Shown piece by piece: positions 33,049-39,813 of a stretch of 39,813 nt of DNA. The notes under the pieces are model-generated. The model ran no database searches, was not told the origin of the DNA, and saw only the letters and a program-made list of their open reading frames with translations. The translations under genes and the position numbers were made by a program. Each line of letters opens with the position of its first letter. Positions within the stretch are counted from its first letter, which is position 1. This stretch comes from an uncultured Sphingomonas sp. (GTDB lineage Bacteria > Pseudomonadota > Alphaproteobacteria > Sphingomonadales > Sphingomonadaceae). The stretch lies in NCBI RefSeq assembly GCF_913778135.1, contig NZ_CAJYVU010000035.1, forward strand, positions 1 to 39,813, given 5' to 3'.

Positions 33049-33378
33049 TCACGCCGCGAACCGCACCTGGCATGCCGCGGCAAAGGCATCGGAGGCGGCG
33101 GCGTCCTGCCGCTCGCTCGATACCGCCTCGCCCAGCATCGACAGCCAGGCATGGACGATCGGACCGTGATCGCCGCGTGCCAGTGCGCGCTCCAGCTGCT
33201 GCGCGACCACCAGCGCGGGCAACATGCCGTTCGCGCGCGCGATGCGGCGGATCTGGTCGACCTCGTCCACCAGCCGCGCCGGGCCGCTGCGCCACTCGAT
33301 CGCCGCGACGCGCCGCGCCAGATCGGCCCTGATCGCGCCCGCGTCGCCCGTTCCCGCCCGCTGCTGCTCCGTGCTCAT
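33049..33378 (-). CDS. Small helical protein, unknown function
   Basis: The 109-residue product looks all-helical: AIRADLARRVAAIEWRSGPARLVDEVDQIRRIARANGML (pieces VAAIEW and DEVDQIRRIARANGM), ALVVAQQLERALARGDHGPIVHAWLSMLGEAV, then an Ala-rich end with one Cys. It has no signal peptide or membrane segment. ATG 33378 is selected for the GAGG 8 bases upstream. It is followed by the GDT1-like gene after 45 bp on the same strand and may be its operon partner. I think similar proteins occur in other sphingomonads but cannot assign a family. Confidence 0.65.
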   Translation of the reverse strand: MSTEQQRAGTGDAGAIRADLARRVAAIEWRSGPARLVDEVDQIRRIARANGMLPALVVAQQLERALARGDHGPIVHAWLSMLGEAVSSERQDAAASDAFAAACQVRFAA

Positions 33379-33481
33379 CTCGGCATCCTCTCCGCCTCTT
33401 GCCCGCATCATGCGCGCGCCGCGGTTAACGGCCGGCTAAACCGCGCCACCGGACGCCGGACCAATCGCCCACGGAGATGCC

Positions 33482-33510
33482 TTGACTTGGGGTCACGAAT
33501 CCGTCATTCG
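33482..33510 (+). promoter_or_regulatory. Candidate rpmG promoter
   Basis: TTGACT (33482-33487) lies 17 bases before CATTCG (33505-33510). The -35 box is good and the -10 poor, but no better promoter is visible between 33379 and the rpmG leader hairpin. Confidence 0.35.
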
Positions 33511-33521
33511 CCCCACCAGAC

Positions 33522-33570
33522 GCGGCAAGGCAGCCCAGCGGGCACGCCTCGCCGCTTTTTGTTTTCTATT
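33522..33570 (+). terminator. Terminator-like hairpin with U-tract in the rpmG leader
   Basis: GCGGCAAGGC (33522-33531) pairs with GCCTCGCCGC (33546-33555) with one A-C mismatch, and an inner stem GCCC (33533-33536) pairs with GGGC (33540-33543). Immediately after comes a T-rich run, TTTTTGTTTTCTATT (33556-33570). This has all parts of an intrinsic terminator, yet no plus-strand gene precedes it and rpmG begins 17 bp later, so it may act as an attenuator. Confidence 0.65.
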
Positions 33571-33586
33571 CGCACAGGATACGGTC

Positions 33587-33754
33587 ATGGCAAAGCCGAC
33601 CACCGTCAAGATTAAGCTCGTCAGCTCGGCCGACACCGGGTTCTTCTACGTGACCAAGAAGAATCCCCGTACCCAGACCGAGAAGCTGTCGTTCCGCAAG
33701 TATGACCCGGTCGTGCGCAAGCACGTCGACTTCAAGGAAGCCAAGATCAAGTAA
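33587..33754 (+). CDS. rpmG: 50S ribosomal protein L33
   Basis: The 55-residue protein is a full-length alphaproteobacterial L33: [29 protein letters not shown] (pieces [15 protein letters not shown] and TKKNPRT), then [22 protein letters not shown] in the C-terminal half. It lacks the CxxC zinc pairs of the zinc-binding L33 form, so it is the zinc-independent type. ATG 33587 is the family start; the longer open frame to 33482 covers the leader. Transcription passes through a strong hairpin with a U-tract before the gene and ends at a classic terminator at 33798-33830. Confidence 0.97.
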   Translation: MAKPTTVKIKLVSSADTGFFYVTKKNPRTQTEKLSFRKYDPVVRKHVDFKEAKIK

Positions 33755-33797
33755 TCACGCCGGCGGCCCCGCGCCGCCGCAGGTTACGCCATGATGC

Positions 33798-33830
33798 AAA
33801 ACCGCGGTGGAGCGATCCACTGCGGTTTTT
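33798..33830 (+). terminator. Intrinsic terminator of rpmG
   Basis: AAAACCGCGGTGGA (33798-33811) pairs with TCCACTGCGGTTTT (33816-33829) around a GCGA loop, with one G-T pair, ending in a five-T run. It lies 44 bp after the rpmG stop. The A-rich 5' arm makes it usable from the opposite strand too. Confidence 0.9.
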
Positions 33831-33842
33831 GGCGTCTTTAGC

Positions 33843-33863
33843 CCTCTTCCCAGCGGGAAGAGG
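33843..33863. terminator. Perfect 9-bp hairpin next to the divK stop
   Basis: CCTCTTCCC (33843-33851) pairs with GGGAAGAGG (33855-33863) around AGC. It is 6 bp from the divK stop on the minus strand and 12 bp from the rpmG terminator. Lacking a T-run, it may be a 3'-end protector; its arms resemble the palindrome at 23371-23400. Confidence 0.5.
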
Positions 33864-33869
33864 AAACAA

Positions 33870-34250
33870 CTAAACCAGCGCCCCCACCGCCTGCATGAAC
33901 CGCGCAAGGCTGATCGGCTTCGACACATACGCCTCGGCTCCTGCCGCGCGGATACGCTCCTCGTCCTCGCGCCCCGAATAGGCCGTCACCGCCATGACGG
34001 GGATGTGCCTCAGCGTCTCGTCCGCCTTCAATTCCAGGATCAGCTCGTACCCGGTGACGTGCGGCATCTGGATGTCCATGATGATCAGGTCGGGCATCAC
34101 TTCGCGCGCGCGCGCCACTGCCTCGCGTCCGTCGCGCACCGCTTCGGCGGCGAACTCGTGCGCGCGCAGCAGGTCGCAGAACAGCTTCAGGTTCAGTTCG
34201 TTGTCCTCGACAACGAGCACCCTTTTCGCCACGTGTTCATTAACCCCCAT
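33870..34250 (-). CDS. divK: Single-domain response regulator, DivK type
   Basis: DivK is the essential single-domain regulator that links DivJ/PleC kinases to DivL-CckA-CtrA cell-cycle control in alphaproteobacteria. The 126-residue product is one receiver domain: RVLVVEDNELNLKLFCDLLRAH near residues 9-30 (pieces VVEDNELNLKLF), phospho-acceptor Asp in DLIIMDIQMPHVTGYE near 55, AVTAYSG (Thr switch) and YVSKPISLARFM (Lys). The ELN-KLF-DLL and LRHIPVMAVTA segments match DivK more than CheY. ATG 34250 fits; frames upstream to 34469 overlap the DUF3572 gene. In several alphaproteobacteria DUF3572 lies next to divK as here. No pleD follows; the gene converges on rpmG. Confidence 0.9.
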   Translation of the reverse strand: MGVNEHVAKRVLVVEDNELNLKLFCDLLRAHEFAAEAVRDGREAVARAREVMPDLIIMDIQMPHVTGYELILELKADETLRHIPVMAVTAYSGREDEERIRAAGAEAYVSKPISLARFMQAVGALV

Positions 34251-34272
34251 CGACACACTCAAGAGATAGGCA

Positions 34273-34572
34273 ATGCGCACGCCCCTGACAAATGCGAAGA
34301 CCGGCGCAATGGGGGACCCTGACGCCGCCGCCGCGCTGGCGTTGTCTGCGCTCGCCTGGGTGCTGTCGGACGACGACCGCGCCGGGCGGTTGCTCACGCT
34401 CACCGGCCTCGCCCCCGGCGACCTGCGCGAGCGGCTGGGCGAACCCGCCGTCCTCGCCGCGGTGCTCACCTATCTCGAGAGCTACGAACCCGATCTCGTC
34501 GCCTGCGCCGACGACCTCGGCACCCGTCCCGAAACCCTCGTCGCCGCGCGCGCGACGCTGGAGCATGCATGA
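34273..34572 (+). CDS. DUF3572 family protein
   Basis: The 99-residue protein matches DUF3572, a small all-helical alphaproteobacterial family: AALALSALAWVLSDDDRAGRLLTLTGLAPGDLRERLGEPAVLAAVLTYLESYEPDLVACADDLGTRPE (recognised by pieces ALSALAWVLSDD, LTGLAPGDLRERL, YLESYEPDLVACA). Its role is unknown, but it is commonly beside divK, here divergent with a 22-bp gap. The start may be ATG 34273 or ATG 34309; the conserved part begins after the second. It overlaps the HAD gene downstream by the ATGA pattern, so they are coupled. Confidence 0.85.
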   Translation: MRTPLTNAKTGAMGDPDAAAALALSALAWVLSDDDRAGRLLTLTGLAPGDLRERLGEPAVLAAVLTYLESYEPDLVACADDLGTRPETLVAARATLEHA

Positions 34573-35216
34573 CCCGTCCCCTTCTCATCACCGACTGCGA
34601 CGAAGTGCTCGTGCACATGGTCCGCCATTTCGCCGACTGGCTCGATCAGGAGCACGAGGTCGACTTCTCCTACAACTCGTGGGAACTCGCCAAGAACATG
34701 CGCCGCCGCACCGGTGAGCCGCTGACCCAGCAGGAGATGTGGGATTTTCTCCACGGCTTCTTCCCCGACCAGATGCACCGCCAGACGATCGTGCCCCACG
34801 CACGCGAAGCGATCGCTTCGCTGGCTCGTGAAGCCGACGTGGTGATCCTCACCAACCTGCAGGACCAATGCCAGACGCACCGCGTCGAACAGCTCGCCGC
34901 CTTCGGCATCCCGCACCGCGTCGTCTGCAACCAGGGCGGCAAAGGCACGCCCGTCGCCGCGCTCGTCGCCGAATACGCACCCAGCGTCGCGGTGTTCGTC
35001 GACGATCTGCCCGTCCATCACCAATCGGTCGCCGACCACGCGCCCGATGTCTGGCGGCTCCACATGGTCTCTGAACCGCAACTCGCCGCCGGCATTGCCC
35101 CCGCCGCGCACGCGCACGCGCGCATCGACGACTGGCAGCAGGGTCAGGCGTGGATCGCGGCACGCTTCGCCGCCGCCGAGCCTGCGCCGCCGATCGAGGC
35201 GCTCGCCACCACTTGA
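34569..35216 (+). CDS. HAD-superfamily hydrolase
   Basis: The 215-residue protein has the four HAD motifs: motif I ITDCDEVL (nucleophile Asp and general acid Asp) near residue 9, motif II ILTNL near 93, motif III Lys in QGGKGTPV near 124 and motif IV VFVDDLPVHH near 142. An all-helical cap is inserted after motif I (ADWLDQEHEVDFSYNSWELAKNMRRR, short pieces recognisable). It should be a cytoplasmic phosphatase; the substrate is not evident. Its ATG overlaps the DUF3572 stop codon. The C-terminal 40 residues are Ala-rich and may be a helix plus a flexible tail. Confidence 0.88.
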   Translation: MTRPLLITDCDEVLVHMVRHFADWLDQEHEVDFSYNSWELAKNMRRRTGEPLTQQEMWDFLHGFFPDQMHRQTIVPHAREAIASLAREADVVILTNLQDQCQTHRVEQLAAFGIPHRVVCNQGGKGTPVAALVAEYAPSVAVFVDDLPVHHQSVADHAPDVWRLHMVSEPQLAAGIAPAAHAHARIDDWQQGQAWIAARFAAAEPAPPIEALATT

Positions 35217-35249
35217 CCTCTCGTGTCGCCGCGCCCAATCCGCGAAGCC

Positions 35250-35720
35250 ATGACCGACCAGATCGACCGCAAACTCGCCGACCTCGGGCTCGAACTGCCC
35301 CAGGCCGCCGCTCCCGTCGCCTCCTACACGCCGATCGTCGAGGCGGGCGGGCTGCTTCACATCTCGGGCCAGCTTCCGTTCAAGGACGGCCAGATCATCA
35401 CCGGTCGCCTGGGCGACGACGTCAGCCTTGAGGCGGGTCAGGAGGCCGCGCGCGCCTGCGGGCTGATGCTGGTCGCGCAGATCAAGCAGCACCTCGGCAA
35501 CCTCGCCCACGTCAAGCGCGTCGTGAAGCTCGGCGTGTTCGTGAATTCCACCCCCGACTTCACCGACCAGCCCAAGGTCGCGAACGGCGCGTCCGACCTG
35601 ATGACCGCGCTGTTCGGTGACGCCGGCAAGCACGCGCGCTCCGCGGTTGGCGTCGCCGTCCTGCCGCTCGGCGCCGCGGTGGAGGTCGACGCCATCGTCG
35701 AGATCGAACGCTCGCTCTGA
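35250..35720 (+). CDS. RidA family protein (reactive intermediate/imine deaminase type)
   Basis: RidA proteins hydrolyse enamine/imine intermediates released by PLP enzymes. The 156-residue product has a typical long-form RidA sequence: YTPIVEAGGLLHISGQLPFKDGQIITGRLGDD near residues 25-57 (pieces LLHISGQLPF and TGRLGDD), AREACGLMLVAQIKQHLGNL-like helix, VFVNSTPDFTDQPKVANGASDLM near 95 and AGKHARSAVGVAVLPLGAAVEVDAIVEI near 125 (pieces HARSAVGVAVLPLGA and EVDAIVEI). The Arg in ARSAVG is the usual carboxylate-binding residue. The ATG 35250 matches the family start; GTG 35223 in frame is less likely. A good terminator follows at 35748. Confidence 0.92.
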   Translation: MTDQIDRKLADLGLELPQAAAPVASYTPIVEAGGLLHISGQLPFKDGQIITGRLGDDVSLEAGQEAARACGLMLVAQIKQHLGNLAHVKRVVKLGVFVNSTPDFTDQPKVANGASDLMTALFGDAGKHARSAVGVAVLPLGAAVEVDAIVEIERSL

Positions 35721-35747
35721 TCCGCTAGGTTCGAGCAGGAGAACAGG

Positions 35748-35783
35748 AAGGGGCGGTCGCGCACGTAGCGGCCGCCCCTTTTC
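35748..35783 (+). terminator. Intrinsic terminator after the RidA gene
   Basis: AAGGGGCGG (35748-35756) pairs perfectly with CCGCCCCTT (35772-35780), followed by TT. The enclosed 15-base loop can form a small extra pairing. It is 28 bp after the RidA stop at 35720. Confidence 0.75.
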
Positions 35784-35862
35784 ACATCGTACCCAAGCTC
35801 GGCATCGCGTCGCCGCTTGCCCCCCTACCCCTCACCTGCCCGCGCCCCTATCTTGGCGCGCA

Positions 35863-36993
35863 ATGACCGCCATCACCGCACGGATCGCCGACGGCGTCGC
35901 CGCCATCCCCGCCGATCAGTGGGACGCCTGCGCCGGATCGGCCAACCCGTTCGTCAGCCACGCCTTCCTCAAGGCACTGGAAGATTCAGGCAGCGTCGGG
36001 CAGCGCACCGGCTGGCAACCTATCCCGCTCGTCATCGACGGCGACGACGGCACCCCGATCGCGGTCGCCCCCGCCTATGGCAAAAGCCACAGTCAGGGCG
36101 AATACGTCTTCGACCACGCCTGGGCCGACGCGTGGCAACGGGCCGGCGGTGACTATTATCCGAAGCTACAGGTCGCTGCGCCCTTCACGCCCGTCCCCGG
36201 CCCGCGCCTGCTGCTGCGTGACCCCGCCGCCGCCCCGTCGCTGATCGCCGCGATCGAGGCCGTCACCCGCCAGCACGAACTCTCCAGCGCGCACGCCACC
36301 TTCGTCTCACCCGATCAGCTATCGTTGTTCGAGGCCGCGGGCTGGCTGATCCGCGAGGGCACGCAGTTCCACTGGCAGAACGACGGCTACGCGACCTTCG
36401 ACGACTTCCTCGCCGCGCTCGCCAGCCGCAAGCGCAAGGCGATCCGCAAGGAGCGCGCAGCGGCCGTAGAGGGCCTGACGATCCGCCACCTGACCGGCAG
36501 CGAGATCGGGCGGCGCGAGTGGGACGCGTTCTGGACCTTCTACCAGGACACTGGCAGCCGCAAATGGGGGACGCCGTACCTCAAACGCGCCTTCTTCCCG
36601 CTGCTGGGCGAGGCGATGGGCGACCGCGTCCTGCTGATCCTCGCCGAGCGCGACGGCGTGCCGATCGCGGGTGCGCTCAACCTGATCGGCGCCGACGCGC
36701 TCTACGGCCGCTACTGGGGCTGCACCGAGGACGTGCCCTTCCTCCATTTCGAGCTGTGTTATTATCAGGCGATCGACGCCGCGATCGCGCGCGGGCTGAA
36801 GACGGTCGAGGCGGGCGCGCAGGGCGAGCACAAGCTCGCTCGTGGCTATTCCCCCGTGCCCACCTGGTCGGCGCACTTCATCCCCGATCCCGGTTTCCGC
36901 CGCGCCGTGTCCGACTTCCTGGTCCGCGAACGCGCCGCGGTCGAGAGCGACCAGCACTTCCTCGAACAGATGACCCCGTTCAAGCGCGGCTGA
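35863..36993 (+). CDS. DUF482 / FemAB-like GNAT acyltransferase
   Basis: The 376-residue protein matches the DUF482 (peptidogalycan biosynthesis-like) family with two GNAT-type halves: FVSHAFLKALEDSGSVGQRTGWQPIPLVI near residues 25-55 (pieces NPFVSHAFLKALEDSG and RTGWQP), YFYDHAWADAW-like segment EYVFDHAWADAWQRAG, YYPKLQVAAPFTPVPGPRLL near 105, FHWQNDGYATFDDFLAALASRKRKAIRKERA near 165-195 (pieces FDDFLAALASRKRK), FWTFYQDTGSRKWGTPYL and GAQGEHKLARGYSPVPTWSAHFI near 325. The role in this family is unproven; attachment of an amino acid or acyl group to a cell-surface molecule is suggested by the fold. The start ATG 35863 is fixed by the conserved N-terminus. Confidence 0.88.
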   Translation: MTAITARIADGVAAIPADQWDACAGSANPFVSHAFLKALEDSGSVGQRTGWQPIPLVIDGDDGTPIAVAPAYGKSHSQGEYVFDHAWADAWQRAGGDYYPKLQVAAPFTPVPGPRLLLRDPAAAPSLIAAIEAVTRQHELSSAHATFVSPDQLSLFEAAGWLIREGTQFHWQNDGYATFDDFLAALASRKRKAIRKERAAAVEGLTIRHLTGSEIGRREWDAFWTFYQDTGSRKWGTPYLKRAFFPLLGEAMGDRVLLILAERDGVPIAGALNLIGADALYGRYWGCTEDVPFLHFELCYYQAIDAAIARGLKTVEAGAQGEHKLARGYSPVPTWSAHFIPDPGFRRAVSDFLVRERAAVESDQHFLEQMTPFKRG

Positions 36994-37002
36994 CCGCGTC
37001 CG

Positions 37003-38664
37003 CTACTTCCCGATCGCCCCGGTCGCGATCAACCGTTCGCGCCGCCGCCGCATGAACTCGACGATATAGTGCGGGATGCCCAGCTCCTCGTCGGTCGCTT
37101 GCGGTGCGGGCACCGCGTGATCGATGCGGAACAGCACCGACGAACTCGTCGGCGACTTCCACACCGGCAGCAGTCCGGGCGCAAAGCGCGGGTCGTACTT
37201 GGGCGGACGGATCAGCCAGACGTAATCGAACGCGTCACGCGGCAGCCGCCCGATCGCGAAGTTGACCGGGCGCCACCATTCGCCGCGGCAGCGGACCGGC
37301 GTCACGATCTGCGTCGGATCGTGCGAATAAGCACCCGCCGCATCATAGCGGACCGTCATCAACTGCCCGCCCGCCATCGACCATTGGTCGTCGGTATAGG
37401 CCAGCCGCCGCTCGAGCGCGAGCGCGGGCATGTGCTCCAGCCGGCTCATCCGCCAGTCGTTGTGGCAATTATGCCCGACGAACGATAGCAGCCGCGCACC
37501 GACCGGCACGTGGTCGAGCGCGACCAGCTCTTCGTCGTAATCGCGATCGAACATGGCGAAACTCACCGTCGTGCCGGCGATCCGTACCAGGAAGAATGCG
37601 AGGCCGACCGCCGCCAGCACGCTCGCGTGGCGGAAGGTCATGCCGGGCTTGGGCCGGATCGCGATCACCGCGATCGCCAGCATGAACGGCGCCAGCCGCA
37701 TGTCGGCATAGGCTGACCCGAACACGATCCGCGGCAGCGCGATGAACACCGCCAGCATGAACAGCGCCGACAGCCCCAGATGCCTTGAATAAGTGATCCG
37801 CGGATCGCGCAGCGCCTTGAACAGCACCAGGTAGATTACCGCGACCGACGCGACGTCAAACCACAGCCATCGATCGCGCAGCGCCATCAGCACCCACATG
37901 ATCTTGGTGCGCCAATAGAAGAAGTCGGCGGTCTGCCCGGTGACATCCGCGCCCGATCGCCACGCGACCATCAGCACCATCGGCAACGCCAGCGGCACGC
38001 AGCCCAGACCTGCGCGCACCCAGCTCTCGACCCAATGCCCCGACTGGCGGTCCTTCCTCAGGTCATGCTGGCGGATCATCTCGGCCGAGAAGGCGAGCAC
38101 GCCCAGCACGCCCCAACCGAACGTGTGGCAGACCCACAACAGGCACGACAGCGGCACGAACACCGCCGCACGCAGCCGCAATCGGCCCAGCCGCGCCATG
38201 CGCAGCCACAGCGCGAACAGGCACAGCGCCAGCCCCATCGACAGCGCGAAGTTCACGAACCCGAACTGGAACGGGTAACCGTAAGCGAGCGGCAGCGCGA
38301 ACAGCGCGGTCGCGGGGATACGCCCCTGCACCTCGCGCGCGATCCACAACAGCCCCGCGACCGTCAGCGCTGGGATCGCCATCACGATCAGCTTGACCGC
38401 GGGCTCCAGCCCGATGATCGGCGCCAGCGGCTCGATCAGCAGGTCGACGCCCAGGTTACCGATCAGCGACCAGCGGAAGGTGTACCAATCCGCCAGCCAC
38501 GCGTGCGCACCGCGGTCGAGCTGGACGCGGTAGCGCCCCATGTGCCCGGGCAAATCGACGATCGGCGGGATGTCGGGCCAGATCAGCGGCACGCACGCGA
38601 TCAGCGCCGCCGCGACGACGAACCACCTGGTCTGCCACCAATGAAGCCGCACCCCCGCGTCCAT
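37003..38664 (-). CDS. Polytopic membrane protein, possible GT-C-type glycosyltransferase
   Basis: The 553-residue protein has about ten membrane helices (from residue 11 to about 390) and a C-terminal soluble region of some 150 residues with YDAAGAYSHDP, RCRGEWWRPVNFAIGRLP and FDYVWLIRPPKYDPRF segments. The first periplasmic loop carries WPDIPPIVDLPGHMGRY; an acidic residue in the first loop is common in GT-C glycosyltransferases that use lipid-linked sugars, and similar DLPGH loops occur in uncharacterised proteins of this kind. The assignment is by layout only. ATG 38664 is preferred; the frame to 38724 upstream is not membrane-like. It converges on the DUF482 gene with a 9-bp gap. Confidence 0.65.
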   Translation of the reverse strand: MDAGVRLHWWQTRWFVVAAALIACVPLIWPDIPPIVDLPGHMGRYRVQLDRGAHAWLADWYTFRWSLIGNLGVDLLIEPLAPIIGLEPAVKLIVMAIPALTVAGLLWIAREVQGRIPATALFALPLAYGYPFQFGFVNFALSMGLALCLFALWLRMARLGRLRLRAAVFVPLSCLLWVCHTFGWGVLGVLAFSAEMIRQHDLRKDRQSGHWVESWVRAGLGCVPLALPMVLMVAWRSGADVTGQTADFFYWRTKIMWVLMALRDRWLWFDVASVAVIYLVLFKALRDPRITYSRHLGLSALFMLAVFIALPRIVFGSAYADMRLAPFMLAIAVIAIRPKPGMTFRHASVLAAVGLAFFLVRIAGTTVSFAMFDRDYDEELVALDHVPVGARLLSFVGHNCHNDWRMSRLEHMPALALERRLAYTDDQWSMAGGQLMTVRYDAAGAYSHDPTQIVTPVRCRGEWWRPVNFAIGRLPRDAFDYVWLIRPPKYDPRFAPGLLPVWKSPTSSSVLFRIDHAVPAPQATDEELGIPHYIVEFMRRRRERLIATGAIGK

Positions 38665-38782
38665 ATGCAGCGCCTTACGGGCGACAGGGGTGTGCCCGCA
38701 AGGCTGTCGTAACCGGGCGGGCACTCATGACCCGCCCGCGTGCGTCAGCGATCGCCCGATCCCAGCAAACCGCCAGGCGCGA

Positions 38783-39813
<1,031 letters not shown>

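Noticed and set aside
33488-33520. tRNA-like 3' end (CGAATCC followed by CCCCACCA)
   Set aside because: The surrounding bases do not form a T-stem, and no matching acceptor 5' strand or anticodon arm is present upstream.

Overview
The window is chromosomal DNA from a high-GC alphaproteobacterium, most likely a sphingomonad (Sphingomonas or a close relative). The support is gene content and order: a ybgC-tolQRAB-pal block, a DivK-type response regulator next to a DUF3572 gene, a Ros/MucR-family regulator, an ATP-dependent LigB/LigC-type DNA ligase, a ubiG/lysC divergent pair, and several small proteins of the kind I associate with sphingomonads. I see no tRNA, rRNA, CRISPR array, insertion sequence, phage gene or replication origin. 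The window is densely packed housekeeping chromosome with small poorly characterised modules between well-known genes.

Layout. 1-2.4 kb: 5'-proximal part of ccmF (cytochrome c maturation, minus strand, runs off the left edge), divergent from a small methyltransferase-like gene and a two-helix membrane protein. 2.4-6.9 kb (minus): a GH130 glycoside phosphorylase/hydrolase, then two amidohydrolases in tandem, one with an intact HxH metal motif and one without it. 7.1-8.5 kb (plus): a Ros/MucR-type regulator without zinc ligands, then a DUF2236/MpaB-like oxygenase. 8.5-13.3 kb (minus): the Tol-Pal envelope operon ybgC-tolQ-tolR-tolA-tolB-pal with overlapping start and stop codons. 13.4-15.8 kb: a lipoprotein, a nitronate monooxygenase and a divergent YjbQ-family gene. 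15.8-16.5 kb (plus): a four-helix membrane protein and a 69-residue Cro/XRE regulator behind a promoter overlapped by two abutting 18-bp palindromes. 16.5-18.6 kb: lysC divergent from ubiG.

18.7-23.4 kb: a small four-cysteine protein, an Atm1-type ABC exporter and an exported Dcp-type peptidase. 23.4-29.2 kb: small GNAT, recQ, a DUF442/TIGR01244 phosphatase-like gene, two small hypothetical genes, a DMT transporter and the ATP-dependent DNA ligase. 29.2-31.6 kb: an Rrf2 regulator divergent from a thioredoxin-reductase-like flavoprotein, then a membrane-anchored metallophosphoesterase. 31.6-33.4 kb (minus): a possible stress cluster (hypothetical, GDT1-like transporter, Dps, DUF1328). 33.5-35.8 kb: rpmG with a hairpin/U-tract leader, divK, DUF3572, HAD hydrolase, RidA. 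35.8-39.8 kb: a DUF482/GNAT-like acyltransferase, a polytopic membrane protein and the C-terminal part of argG (runs off the right edge).

Best leads for something undescribed: the self-contained membrane protein/XRE module with twin operators (15.8-16.5 kb); the Rrf2/dithiol-oxidase-like flavoprotein pair with a shared dyad-bearing control region (29.2-30.7 kb); the live/degenerate amidohydrolase pair (4.1-6.9 kb); and the terminator-like hairpin inside the rpmG leader. All functional calls come from reading motifs by eye; no database search was possible.
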